The notes under the pieces are model-generated. The model saw only the letters and a list, made by a program, of their open reading frames with translations. It searched no databases and was not told the DNA's origin. From Oasisia sp. SBJ-2009 (lineage: Eukaryota; Annelida; Polychaeta; Sabellida; Siboglinidae), in NCBI GenBank assembly GCA_964017155.1, contig OZ024858.1, positions 30,153,187 through 30,217,186 on the forward strand: DNA of 64,000 nucleotides, written 5' to 3'. This document shows, piece by piece, positions 1 to 55,915 of this stretch (position 1 is the stretch's first letter; each line of letters opens with the position of its first letter). A program made the translations under genes and the position numbers.

Positions 1-2
1 GA

Positions 3-150
3 GAGGCACGGATAGCGTAGTGGTTAGCACATCTGCCTGGCACGCTAGCGCCCCTGTTCAATAGGGCCCGTAAGTGTGTCACGATAAATGGCGTGACTCC
101 GCATGATTGGAGCTCATTGGGGTCTAAGCGAGACAATTGGGGACTGGCCA
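3..150 (+). repeat. tRNA-derived SINE head (probable)
   Basis: The first ~70 bases look like a degenerate tRNA: an A-box-like stretch (TAGCGTAGTGGTTAGCAC) followed ~35 nt later by a B-box-like stretch (CTGTTCAATAGG). It is followed by non-tRNA sequence, as in a tRNA-headed SINE. B-box mismatches argue against a working tRNA gene. The 5' end may lie outside the window. Confidence 0.45.
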
Positions 151-1005
151 CAAGAATAACACACAATAAAATAGTTTACGGGATTTACATTTTACATTGC
201 TGTACATTGTGGTTTCGATAAGCACTTATATCTGACAAGTTGTCTAAATTCGCATAATCATAACACATGTGTACGTACGTTTGCCCCAAACAGGTTGTAC
301 TACGCGAAAAATGGCACTTTTCATTATTAGTCAAGATCGCCAAATGCAAGTACTTGCCGCTATTGCCATGGCAACCACCATTATAATCGATTAAAATTCA
401 TGATTTCCATGATTATTGTCACCGGCAAAGTGTTCCACTGCTTCTGCTTGTAATAATCCTTCGGACAGTATAACTGAAATAGTTAGACTGGAACCGTTCG
501 ATTATTACAACCAAAAACAAAACGAAGTCCTATACGTTAACATGGAGAATATGGACCTCCTGCCCCCAACCTCGTTTTCGCGCGCGAGACTTACACGTCC
601 TATACCCTGTCATGGCAGGCATGGTATGTTTGGTGTTAAAATTAAAGCCTCAACATTGGGGACTGTGTATCCCTGGTGAATCGGAGAATCACGTTAATGT
701 TGGTCCAGTCTCGATTTGGGACGTAAATGAACCACTGAAAACAATCACCCTGGCAGTGACCACCCTCAGTGCCAGTATAGAAAGATCGGCTTGGGCTTGG
801 CATAAATGTTCTGAAAAAGACTGACTAGTTCAATGAGACCTAGTAAGATTGTAACATTGTAACCACAATGTATACAGACTAGTGAGTTAATAGAACCCGA
901 CCGAGTGCTGGAAACAACTAGAAGTAGCCGACTCTGAATTGGAGCGGGACACCTTAAAACATTTGATTCCAGTCCGTGTCTCCGTACATATGCATGGTTA
1001 CGTAC
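151..1005. other. ACSM intron 9 sequence, no exon seen
   Basis: This lies downstream of ACSM exon 9 on the minus strand. I looked for the next conserved acyl-CoA synthetase block (a YGQTE-type motif) on the minus strand and did not find it, so the remaining ~200 codons should lie left of the window. Confidence 0.4.
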
Positions 1006-9856
<8,851 letters not shown>

Positions 9857-9898
9857 CTGCAAAAGAAACAGTTATATGGTTCACTGACATGAGAATTA

Positions 9899-10675
9899 AA
9901 GTTAATATAAAGTAACAATTTCCACATATACTCAATTTTTTAACGCCAGCGGTTTACCAGAAAAATATTTTTTAACACCCAGCCATCCAAATTCTATGCG
10001 CTACCCCATCTTAGACGAAGAATGACGTCACGACGGTGATCGAGGCGCTCTCCACGTAGATTCCCTGCATGGGGTTTGGCTGTTGTCATGAAATGGCTGC
10101 AACTCGGCAACGCGCGTAACATGCTGATGACGGTAAATATAAAGTTGTCTATTATTGTTATCGCTGAAATCATCCCATCAACTGATGATACATGTCTACA
10201 TCAAAGCATTTCTCCTCAAAATGGACCGAGCAAAGTGCCAAACAGTACGCCCGCAAATCACCAACGTGAATCCATTGCTTCAATACTACCGGTTGTTTCA
10301 ACTATTATTGCAACCGTATGCCGAACACGAAGGCATAATTACTAAAGTTTACCATAGATTTAACCACAGATTTAGATATACGTCTATAAGCAGCTGCTAG
10401 ATGTCACGCCAACTGAACGAACTGTCGAAGACTCGAAGTTGTTAACCTTAACAGCGTCGCCGGAAGCTGACCGAGATATAGAATGCTGCGCGCTGAATGG
10501 CCAAGCCAAATTAACCCTTCACCTATGGCGGCGTCTAGACCATCGTGGATTTCGTTAGAATTTTAGACTTTAAAGTCACATTCTGAGTAAAAAAAAATTG
10601 AGTATATGTGGAAATTGTTACTTTGTATAAACTCTATTAGGTGTATGACACGAATCCGTAGCCTTTTTTTGTCCT
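9899..10675. mobile_element. MITE with TTAA flanks, copy A (left end shortened)
   Basis: Near-identical to 54075-54931. The right end is intact: AGTATATGTGGAAATTG, then a tail ending GTCCT, followed by TTAA. The left terminal repeat lacks its outer ~45 bp and begins at TTAA plus AGTTAATATAAAG. There is no transposase, so it is non-autonomous. It occupies the interval between the divergent ACSM and C22orf23 starts. Confidence 0.85.
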
Positions 10676-11533
10676 TTAAGTAATGCATTTCCAACAAAGT
10701 CAAAGAGTTAACAGCTTTTGTCGGAACTATTGCATTTTGAAAATGAACTCTTCCAACAAATAATTATGCATCAATTGAAGAAATTTGCAAATAATAATTA
10801 TAGATATTTCATGTTACAACATATTTGATCCATGTCCATGACACAGATGCACTGATTCTGTGCTAGTAAGATTGTACCACAAAGACGGGTTCATGGCATG
10901 CTTCAATGTGACAAATACAGTGCTGATATTTTTCAGAGGTATTACCAACAACGTAGTTTATCAGTATGCCACGGATCACAAACAAAAATTGCAACCAGGG
11001 GCGGCATAGGGCCTCTGATGACCTTGACCCGGGTTTTCCGTCTGGGGACCCGGGATGTATTCAAGTCAAGAGTTTGATGGCACTGATCTTCATTCGTCTA
11101 GGCGTCTGCAACTATAACAACATACAACAACTATTTGATCCAATGATATATAAACTTAGATTACTGTTGCACATAATACAAAGACAAATACATCGTCTAT
11201 GTACTGTGTTTACCTTTATTAAAACAAACACAACCCTCCACCGTTTCGCCAAGTTCCAGGTTTCACCCTGCACAACCACAACAGTAAACATCCATCTCCT
11301 GGTTACTACAAGATATAATTAAGAAAAAAGTTATAGCATGACAGAGCATCCTTCCAATTAATTGAACATTGCCGCATAGAAAATTGGACTTATATCTATG
11401 CACAAAACGGTGCATGTCTACTGGGACTTATTTTATAATTTAATTAAAAGATTTGGTTTGGTTGTTGTTGTTGCGTGGATGCTTTATATCTGTGTTGGTT
11501 TGACAATGTTTACAACCAGATTAGTAGCGCCAC
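10676..11533. promoter_or_regulatory. Shared upstream interval of divergent ACSM and C22orf23
   Basis: The two genes start back to back, 1.7 kb apart, with a MITE in between. No TATA box is convincing in the 80 bases before 11534. The ACSM first exon was not found. The promoter call is by position only. Confidence 0.35.
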
Positions 11534-17271
<5,738 letters not shown>

Positions 17272-17274
<3 letters not shown>

Positions 17275-17355
17275 ACAGGTGGTGTCTACCCGTAGACAGG
17301 TGGTGTCTACCCATAGACAGGTGGTGTCTACCCGTAGACAGGTGGTGTCTACCTG
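17272..17355 (+). repeat. Tandem repeat, about 23 bp x 4, starting at the C22orf23 stop codon
   Basis: The unit is GTAGACAGGTGGTGTCTACC plus two or three bases. Each unit is itself an imperfect palindrome (GTAGACA and TGTCTAC arms), so the 3'UTR begins with four potential hairpins. Confidence 0.9.
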
Positions 17356-17875
17356 GCTGTGGTCGTGTCAGTATTTTAACATTGCTTCTTCAAAAATTAA
17401 TGGGACATGCTTCAACTAGTGAAATTATTGTGTTCACAACTGCCATAAATACGATGAAAGGTTTTCATTAAATGCTGTGCTGAAAGCAATGTGATATCAC
17501 TGTGTCACCAACATGTACTGGTGTCACTGATGATAGCGGTTGTTATGTGTAGAGGGCGCATTTTGCCACTTTGATATTGATCTTTATTCGCTGCCAGGAA
17601 ACAGTAGTTAGGACCACTGTTGTCATTATATTTCTCTGAGGTGGTGGGAGATTATATACATTCTATCAACTGTAACGTTAGATCTAGAAATACTGGAGGT
17701 GGCTGAGATAAGAGTAAATGTAACTAAGTAACGCGACACTGTATGAAATATGTTATAAGTATCTCCATGAATATGATGATCAGTTTAACAAGGGCTGGAT
17801 GTTGTCAGCTTGGCTCGGTCTAACCTAGTGTATATGGCTAGTCAGTGACGTGTATTTGTATGTTGTATAATGCGT

Positions 17876-17881
17876 AATAAA
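17876..17881 (+). terminator. Candidate polyadenylation signal AATAAA for C22orf23
   Basis: AATAAA about 600 bp after the stop codon, followed by AGTGTACATAG. It is the best-placed signal in this stretch, with no experimental support. Confidence 0.45.
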
Positions 17882-19528
17882 GTGTACATAGAAAAGAAAA
17901 CATTATATGTTGTATAACGATGTTCACTACATCTATGACATTACATGATAATGCAAAACATCTACAATAAGTTTTTAATCTGATGCTTGAAAACAGATCA
18001 GTAGTTTTCTATGTATCATATGTACACAGATTCTAGAATTATGAATTTGGATGTGGCTGACTGGATGTGAATGTTACACTGCAGCATACACTGGCAAATG
18101 CAACTAAAACACATGTGGACGCACACATGCATGCACACATGCACACACCATACATGCACACACATCACATGCATATATATGCATGCACACACACACACAT
18201 TTCCTGATGTGAGTTTCAAAGTGATAACAAAATACAAGATATTTAAAAAAAACATGTTTTATTTGTGTATAATAACCATGATAAACACTGGCACTGATTC
18301 ACCGCGATAATAATATCTATACTCGTACACTTGAAAACGATAGTAAACATGGGCATACATGCATACAATAACAGTTCGCATACAACACCACATAAATATA
18401 TTTTCCATATTCATCCACACCAAAACAAGAACTCGGGACATCTGCAATTATACAATGTTTCATATGACAAAGGAAATAAAAGTTTAGGATGAAATAGGTT
18501 TTTGCAGCTTGGACATAGGATTGTATGTGGGAAACATTGCCAGGAAGACAGCAGGGAAAGGGAGGTGGACACTACAATGGTAGAGTAATAAGTTGAAGAG
18601 AGTTTGGCAGGATTTTAATGAGAGACAGCATGATTGAGGATGGAGAACGAGAGATGGAAGAATATAGGTAGGATGAATGACACAGAAACTGAGGTCCAGT
18701 AGAGAGGTCGGCCTCATTCTGGACGCAGGAAACAAGACACATGCAACAAAATAGTAACACACTACTGGGTATAAGTTAAGCAGTTATCATAATTGCTGAT
18801 ATGTACATTAAGCTCTGTATGACAGAGAACAATGGTGTCTGGCGACTCCCCCACGACTTTCAAACAAACACACTTTACCTGTATAGCACCTAATTTTACA
18901 TGTTCTGAACCTCCAATAGATGTATAATAATTATTTTAGTCAGACATGAAAAATGCCTGTCACATCTTTGCAGTGATATTTGAACTGTATTGTACAGAAT
19001 AATAAAATAAAAATCCACTGTTATTAAGCAGCGCTGCACCAGGCATTATTCATGCTACAGCTAAGGCAAAACTGCATTTCACATGAATGCAGATATGTTC
19101 ACTAAACACAAAGATTATAACTGTTGCATAAGCATTACAATACAAGACGCATGATCAAAAATGGCATGTTAAACTGTGTGTTGTTGTCGAAACACACATA
19201 ATCAACATAGAACAATTTGTCTCAGTACATAGCTAAAAACATGACATTGTTTATGTAAATACAGTAAATATAAAATATTGGGAATATTATTTCTTATCCC
19301 TGATAAATATCACTTTATGTCTCAATCGTAAGGACGGACACAATAATCCAAGAAACAACAAATTAAGTTTTGCATGACATCACATACCATTCTGCGATTA
19401 AAGTAAGTTAAATGTCAGCGAATTTTCTCCTATGAGAAAACAACTGGTATTACAGCTACAAAATGTTGCATGGAAATTAGTCTATTTGCATATTTCAAAT
19501 CATATCCTCACAAACAACGTGACCTTAT
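17882..19528. other. Interval between the convergent genes C22orf23 and MICALL
   Basis: Contains a CA/GT-rich patch at about 18117-18205. No exon recognised. Confidence 0.45.
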
Positions 19529-19534
19529 TTTATT
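19529..19534 (-). terminator. Candidate polyadenylation signal for MICALL
   Basis: TTTATT on the plus strand (AATAAA on the minus strand), about 505 bp after the MICALL stop. Other TTTATT copies further left (for example near 18257) are also possible. Confidence 0.3.
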
Positions 19535-20038
19535 CTGCCATAATCCTGTTTGCTCTCTGAATATCCTGCTTCACACAGAAAATTATGATAACATTATTTA
19601 GTTAAAATAAAACCAAAACGTAAGACATGCACACTGTCTTAATCACAATGTCTGCTGAGATTATATGTTCCAACCACCAGGGTATAACATAGTAAACCTT
19701 ATGGAACTTAATTATCTAAGTTGTAAATACCTACTTATGTAATAGTTACGTAAGTCGTAACTAGTACATGGATTAATAATAGGCTTTGTAAGTTATGTCA
19801 CCATGAATCACTGAATATTCCTTATCATCACAATTTTAACCAATTAAAAGTGATGCTGCAAAATGCCTATCAACTGGCTGTTAGTTCCTTCACAGATTGG
19901 TAGATATTAACATACGTTTCCAGCAAGCACAGAGCAGAGTCTTGCTGTTGCATAACCTACTGTATCTATTGCATATGGTTATTAATTTGGACATACATTG
20001 GTACAGAGAGTATTTGTTGAAGAACAAGGCACAGTGTG

Positions 20039-48510
<28,472 letters not shown>

Positions 48511-48533
48511 GGGGGGTTCCAGCCCAGAGACCA

Positions 48534-48543
48534 CCTTTTATAC
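48534..48543 (-). promoter_or_regulatory. TATA box, candidate MICALL promoter
   Basis: GTATAAAAGG on the minus strand, a near-perfect TATA box, placed correctly for a start near 48510. Confidence 0.5.
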
Positions 48544-49690
48544 GAGCACAGTTTCCTGCCTGCCTGTCACACTGTCAACAGTCACACTGTCAACACACAG
48601 CTCGAGGTGACATACATGAGTCATGACACCAGTGGCAATTCTGTCATGTTCTCATGAGTTCTCGTGGTTTCCCTTACTCATCCCCAATCCCACACCCACG
48701 GACATTTTACCCCTTTGTCTTCCACGGAAAATTTGCAAGTGTACATATTCCTGTCTGAAATTGAAACCTCGGGTCCGGCACAGACGGAAATTAATTAGAA
48801 TTTTGCTACAACTTTGACTGACGACATGACAGACGTTGACAGTTCTGATTGATGCAGTTGACAGTGGCCCATTATGGGTTTTTATACTCTGCTATTACTG
48901 TAAATTACTCCCAACCTGTGAACCAGTTTTTCTCAGGGTCTAACTGAACTAGGATCTCTCAGTCATATTAAATTTCAGTTCAATTCAACAACTTTATTCT
49001 GGAACATTACATCCATATAAAAAGGTAAACTAGACTATGACTAATGAAACATGACAAATATGTTGGCTGCTTCCATCTGTCATTGTAATAGTTGAACAAA
49101 ACTAGCATGCTTTTGTCATATATAGATTTGTTTCATGATGAAAAGATAATCCTACATTTTATAGAGATTTTGGTAGCTGAAAAAGTGACATTTAGATTTT
49201 TTTTCTTATCAATTAATTTATTAATCTTTTTAATTCAAATAGACATTTTTAATTGTCTATAACTGCTTATTTATATTTAAATTATAAGTGCATTGATTAC
49301 TGTTTAGTTAGAGGTCGCACCACACACAAGAACCAGTATTATTATAAAATAAGCAACGTGGTCCCGGTAGTTATTTCTATATGAACGGTTATTTTACAAC
49401 GGACTGTGTGCAGCTTCCTGCAGTAGGGTAGCAGTTGTTAATGAGATGTACAGGTGAATTAATTAGAGGTACACGTCAACAAGGCATTGTGACACCAGTG
49501 CTCAGTTCCCTTCAGCTGCATGGTGGTCTGTTTTCCTCTTGGAGGGAGCACTGAATAATTCAACACTTAGTCACTTGTCAACTCTGTCACACGACACCTA
49601 AGTTCTACGGAAATTAGTCTAAAGTATGTAATTAATTATTTTGTGTATACGTGTAACTAAATGAGGCACAATTTGAATTATATCTGACAG
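48544..49690. other. Upstream of MICALL, nothing recognised
   Basis: No coding frame or clear repeat. CA-rich and AT-rich non-coding sequence. Confidence 0.45.
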
Positions 49691-49699
49691 GGCAGATGT

Positions 49700-49946
49700 C
49701 ACAGACACACATATAGCATACACACACATGCACATGCTCGCATGCATAGTCACACACACCACGCCGCACACACACACGCACGCACGCGCGCGCACGCATG
49801 CACGCACGCACGCACACACATACACGCACATACACACTCGCACATACACACACGCACATACACACACGCACATACACACACACGTGCACATACACACACA
49901 CACGCACATACACACACACACACACACACGCACATACACGCTCACA
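49700..49946. repeat. CA/CG compound microsatellite
   Basis: (AC)n, (GCAC)n and CGCGCG, then ACACGCACAT units of about 12 bp. Confidence 0.95.
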
Positions 49947-50533
49947 ATGGTTCCAATCTTATGCCACTACAGGTGTCAAACCTTTCAGAAATTCTTTTGC
50001 ACTATTACACCAGTTTACTCAGTTGTATGAATGACTGAATCACCACCTGGCTATAGACAACAGTGGATATTTATGTATTTGTATCTCAGTTGTGAAGGTG
50101 TTCGATTGAACTATTTGAACAGGTGTGCCAGAGAGTAAAGGTAAAACCATTACTTTAACATCTATAATTGAGTGTCCCTGTGATCAAACATGTTGATAAG
50201 GGATAACAAAACCATCATGTTACAAGAACAGCCCTGTAAATAAAATTGTCTGGCATTACCCCACAGTCTCGCCACACTCTCTTGTGATTATCTAAGAAAA
50301 TGCTGTAAGCAATTGTATTTAGAAATAATTGCCTCTATTTTTGAAAATAATTGGATTTTGGCACAGGGTGTCATTTTACAATGTCACATAACAAGATGAG
50401 CAAGACACCATTTGAGGGTGTATGAATCTGTTCAACTCTGATGACAGGGCGACAAGGATGTACATGGCGACAAAGATGCACATGGCGTGTATTTAGACAA
50501 TCTACATTCATTTGGTTGGAGTTTTTTTTACGT

Positions 50534-50698
<165 letters not shown>

Positions 50699-51199
50699 TG
50701 TTTATTCACCTCAACAACAACAAAAGAAAAAATGCAGGTCACTGCCGGCCATGTGGGCTAATTGTGTGACAGCGTAAAAGCCACTCTACGGCCATACATC
50801 ATCTGATCTGGAACTGGGTGGCACAGTGGGTGCAGCTTCTGACAGCAGCACCAAGGAACCTTTCTAAGAAAAAATACAATTTTAAACGCAGCAAATCTGT
50901 GGAAGGCAGATAAAGCTATTATCTTGATAGTTGAGTTTCCATACGGTCAACAATGCATCAGATTGAACTGTATCAATACATGGTGGACGAGTGTGACAGA
51001 TGGTGGACATATCTACCAGGTGACAGGCTGAGAATGTGGGCATCTAGAAGATACAAGGGTGCCATAAATCACATCACCAGCAGCAGTGGTTGAATGGGTC
51101 CCTGCTCAATTATTGGCCTCCATCACAGACTAGGCATTTCTGGTCTTACTGATATGGGTTGATTGATTAATTTGATTTCCAATAATAACATGTTATGCT

Positions 51200-51211
51200 G
51201 CTGACTGACTG

Positions 51212-51243
<32 letters not shown>

Positions 51244-51332
51244 ACGGACGGACGGGAGTGAGATGGAATATGGACGGACGGACGGACGGACGGACGGACG
51301 GACGGACGGACGGACGGACGGACGGACAGACG
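51200..51332. repeat. (TGAC)n and (GGAC)n microsatellite
   Basis: (TGAC)n for about 35 bp, (GGAC)n, a 20-bp interruption, then (GGAC)n for about 60 bp. Confidence 0.95.
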
Positions 51333-51865
51333 GAATGAGAAATAGCGCAAAATGAGACAACCTTGAATGGATTGAAATTGTTGACAAGAGAGAGGTGGAA
51401 GGAATTTACAAGAAACGTACAAGTTACCAAGTGATGTACACCCCACCAAGCAAAGGGAATAAGAAGGTTTTTAGGCCTTAGTTATCATCGGGTTCCTGCG
51501 AAGTTTGCACAGATACCTACATAAGGTTTTCACAGTTTTTTTAGTGTCTGTAGAGGCGCGTGTGTGTCGTACCTAGCACTGCTTAATTCTTAGACACATC
51601 TATCATGCGGGTGAGACAGGTCAAGACCACAACAGAAGTAAAACTGTAGCACTTTCATATTTGTGCAGGCCTGGATCAGTGGATGAAAGTAACAGATGCT
51701 GCACAGCTGCCAGACGACTACATCATGTCACTGTGACCAAACTACCTGGTAAACAACAACTGGGGAAACATTGTAGTTTTGTAGATAGTATTAATGTGAC
51801 TTAGTTATTATGTGTCCTTCATATCATACTGCGTCTAAGACTGATGATAACAATTATGAAGCTAA
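51333..51865. other. Non-coding, nothing recognised
   Basis: No gene or repeat supported. Confidence 0.4.
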
Positions 51866-51906
51866 CAACAATAACAACAACTGCTTTGTTACAGTCAATT
51901 CAATTC

Positions 51907-51968
<62 letters not shown>

Positions 51969-52007
51969 ATTGTATTGACTGAACAAAGCAGTTGTTGTTG
52001 TTATTGT
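51866..52007. mobile_element. Small foldback with an AT core
   Basis: Arms around 51866-51912 (AACAACTGCTTTGTTACAG) and 51961-52007 (CTGAACAAAGCAGTTGTT) are inverted copies either side of (AT)n. AT repeats continue to about 52115. Confidence 0.8.
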
Positions 52008-52115
52008 ATTATACACTATATATATATATATATATATAGGTATATATATATATATATATATATATAGGTATATATATAGTGTATATATATATATATATAT
52101 ATATTTTATTATATA

Positions 52116-54070
52116 TTATATATAAATAAATATATAGTTTGTCATATACTGAGTAAAATAATTAATAAATAATCAATAACAGCACAAGCAGTTATCATTA
52201 TGTCGGAACTAATGTGATCATGATAGAGAAGCAACATTTGTGCTGGTACACTTGTACAATGTTATCGCTTACATTGGACGTAACATTACAACAGCTTCCA
52301 CCTACACTTGCCATGATGGTAGAGGAACTTTACATTCTGTACACTTCATCCCAGTGTGACATTTACCAACCCACCCCTTCTCCATGAAGACACACCAGAC
52401 CACAGCGGTCGACAACAAACACAATTATCATTCATAATCCATACTATTTATCTTGTCTTATTGGGTTAGTTTCCAACCTTGGGTATAAATATCCTGGGAG
52501 GTGACTGGGTCTGATGCTCACCCACAGTGCTGCTGCACCTGACAAATTGACGGAGAGATGGGGTATAAATCTGTATTACACTGACAACCTTGGGTTGGTG
52601 CCCTGTCAAATGAAATGTCACAATTGTGGCAGTTGTGAGGGGGGGGGGGGGCAGTCCCCACCTGGGCACTTTGCCACATTCATTCAACCTTGGATGGTTT
52701 TCCTGGAAACAATCTTTATTTACACAAACAGTGGGAAATAAAGTGATAAAAAATTTTTTTACTTGTCTCACTGTAAAAACATGGCCAAAAACTAACAACC
52801 ACAAAACAGCATACTTGCAGGGAATACTTAGAGTCAGAATAATATGCTGTAGTGTCCACTTACAAAACAAACAAGAAAGACACATATTTTGGAGTTTTAT
52901 TTTGGCAGCACAGAATCCCATGAGATCCCAGATGACTAGTTGCGTGGGAAGTATTTGTGTGTTTAGGGATGTGGATTATGGGATGAATAAACAGGATTAG
53001 GCTAAGGGTGAATAACAGCTTGAGGAGAGACCACTCAGAGAGGAGGGATGATACTCAGTCATACTCTAGATCCTCTTTCACAGCTTGTCGTTCCAGGAAA
53101 ACTAACCTGCAATATTTTAGCGACAGGAATGTTATGCCAGCAGTAATCAGTAATTACTTAAAATTTATTTCGGGTTAGTCGGATAGCAGAATAGCTGCCA
53201 GATACTCACTAGACAGCAAAGTTGTATGACCCCTTGATAGTATAACTAGAACATTATGTGGGTTAAAGCACTGTTTCCAATGGAATCTAGTGTCAGTGTG
53301 TGTATAAGTCTCTGTATGGCGGCTATGGCCATGTTTTCTCATGTTCTAATTCAATCTTGTTGCCTGAGAGTGAGAATGAATTAAGTTTGGTAACAGATCA
53401 CATGGCAAGTGATGCGCAATGCTACCTGTTGCCGTCTAAGTCTGAGCTTCTTGCTTTCCCAGTGTAATTATGCCGTGATAACTTATCTACCAAACCACTA
53501 ACCTGACTATTTGAACAGAATATGTATTCATTTTCACAGTGGCCTTCTCCCAGCATAACTTATTCCAGATCAACTCATTCTAAAATGGTTTAGCACTTAA
53601 CTAGGACAGAATGAGTATTGATGGGCCAGTGTGGGTAACTGGACAAAGCAGTATGATAATGACCCTGACAGGACTTGACAGTAGACAGCAGACTAGACAC
53701 ACTGATTACACTTAATAAGACCCCTTAATTTGTTGACTTGGTGAGTTAATTGCAGTTTGTTCATTACACAGTGGCCTGATTTAATTAAGCCGATTAATTA
53801 GTCTGTCTACTTGTCTCTAGTGTAATTGTAATCAACTATGCTCATTTATTAAGTAGTATGTCTATGTTTATTTCAATTACAAAGCACAGAATATTCAAGA
53901 AGAGTATTTTGTTGTCTTGTCGTGTGCGTATTGTAACTGGTCTGAGTAAATGTTGCTTTAAACCCTTGCTGCTTTGAAACATATCATACATATATGATGA
54001 TTAATTTATTAAATTTATGATGATTAGTTTATTAAATCTAAACTTTGAAATTCAAACTGTTTGTCAATTG
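52116..54070. other. Non-coding, a G-run at 52639-52651
   Basis: A 151-codon minus-strand frame (52466-52921) has no family resemblance and starts and ends arbitrarily. A 13-base G run interrupts the region. Confidence 0.4.
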
Positions 54071-54074
54071 TTAA

Positions 54075-54931
54075 AGGACAAAAAAAGTTAACTGTTTCGT
54101 GGCATACACCTAATAGAGTTAATATAAAGTAACAATTTCCACATATACTCAATTTTTTAACGCCAGCGGTTTACCAGAAAAATATTTTTTAACACCCAGC
54201 CATCCAAATACTATGCGCTACCCCATCTTAGACGAAGAATGACGTCACAACGGTGAGGCGCTCTCCACGTAGATTCCCTGCATGGGGTTTGGCTGTTGTC
54301 ATGAAATGGCTGCAACTCGCCAACGCGCGTAACATGCTGATGACGGTAAATATAAAGTTGTCTATTATTGTTATCGCTGAAATCATCCCATCAACTGATG
54401 ATACATGTCTACTTCAAAGCATTTCTCCTCAAAATGGACCGAGCAAAGTGAACTGTACTTGGACTCCAAACAGTACGCCCGCAAATCACCAAAGTGAATC
54501 CATTGCTTCAATACTGCCGGTTGTTTCAACTATTATTGCAACCGTATGCCGAACAGTAAGGCATAATTACTAAAGTTTACCTTAGATTTAACCACAGATT
54601 TAGATATACGTGTACGTCTATAAGCAGCTGCTAGATGTCACGCCAACTGAACGAACTGTCGAAGACTCGAAGTTGCTGACCCTTAACAACGTCGCAGGAA
54701 GCTGACCGGCTTCAGCAGAGATATAGAATGCCGCGCGCTGAATGGCCAAGCCAAGTTAACCCTTCACCTATGGCGGCGTCTAGACCATCGTGGATTTCGT
54801 TAGAATTTTAGACTTTAAAGTCACATTCTGAGTAAACCGCTGACGTTAAAAAATTGAGTATATGTGGAAATTGTTACTTTGTATAAACTCTATTAGGTGT
54901 ATGACGCGAAACTGTAGTCTTTTTTTGTCCT
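54075..54931. mobile_element. MITE with TTAA target duplication, copy B (complete)
   Basis: 857 bp with ~100-bp terminal inverted repeats beginning AGGACAAAAAAAG and continuing through ACACCTAATAGAGTT and TTTCCACATATACTCA. Flanked by TTAA at 54071-54074 and 54932-54935, as in piggyBac-type insertions. Near-identical to 9899-10675 but with a 15-bp stretch absent there (near 54451). Open frames inside are short and not transposase-like. Confidence 0.9.
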
Positions 54932-54935
54932 TTAA

Positions 54936-55915
54936 CATGCCATGAATTTCATTCTGTAATAAAATAATGTCAGTGGTGATAATGTCTAATATGACAGCCA
55001 CTGGGTAAAAAGGTTCTGTATAAACAAAAGAGGAGTATACTCCAGTGCAATAAGTGAATAAAGAAAAAATTAAGTCAGTCAGCAAGTATCTGCACCAATG
55101 CACCACGATATCATGAACAATGATACGTGTACACTTGCTCTCCAGAGAAAAAGTCATGCACAGTAAGATCAACAATATGATAGAAGAAATATTACAGATT
55201 GCCAGCCGTCAACACAGAGGTAATTAAATGACATTGCACTAATTCTGAAAAATAACAGCAAGCGGATGGAGTCTAGTGGACTTAAAACCTGACATGGTCC
55301 ACTTGGAGGATGTACAGTCCAATCCGGCATGTCATAGACTCATAGCAATAACCTACAAGTTATTTGTGTACATGCAGACTACACTGACATATATATATTA
55401 TAATAATTATTATAGACTAATTAATATTTAATCTGTCAGTGTTAATTACTCTAAACTGTAACTGACTGTATCAATCTGCACCAAGGATTGGCTATACCCC
55501 ATTAGTTAGTAGCTAATTACAAGCTATATGATCAAAGTCTAGATTAGTAGGTCTGCAAACTGCAGTCTCATAAAATTTTCGTTATAGGGGGACTATATGA
55601 TATATCTCATGCCCCCTCATCTGATCACTTCAGGTCGATCCAACGAATCCACCGATCCAGCAGTTCATAAATGATTATGCCCAACGTTGATGCAGTCGTT
55701 GTTGACGCCAAAGCTAAGCTAAGACAAGAATCTTTGTTGACAAATAATAGATATATATCTGTTGACATAATTTAAAGCTCCATGGTGCTATAAAGTATCC
55801 TAAAATTAGCGTAGACATCTAGCTACGTCAGACTAAACGTCATGTCAGCTTTAGGGTTGACATGACATGATCCACGATGGGATTGTGACTTATATGCCAT
55901 ATATAATAGGGACTG
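54936..55915. other. Non-coding interval
   Basis: Nothing recognised between the MITE and the satellite array. Confidence 0.4.

Noticed and set aside
3..75. Functional tRNA gene
   Set aside because: The B-box departs from consensus and the cloverleaf cannot be drawn cleanly; SINE head is more likely.
10966..11322. 118-codon frame between ACSM and C22orf23
   Set aside because: No family resemblance and no splice context; chance frame.
52466..52921. 151-codon minus-strand frame as a gene
   Set aside because: No recognisable domain, low-complexity G/C run inside, no splice or promoter context.
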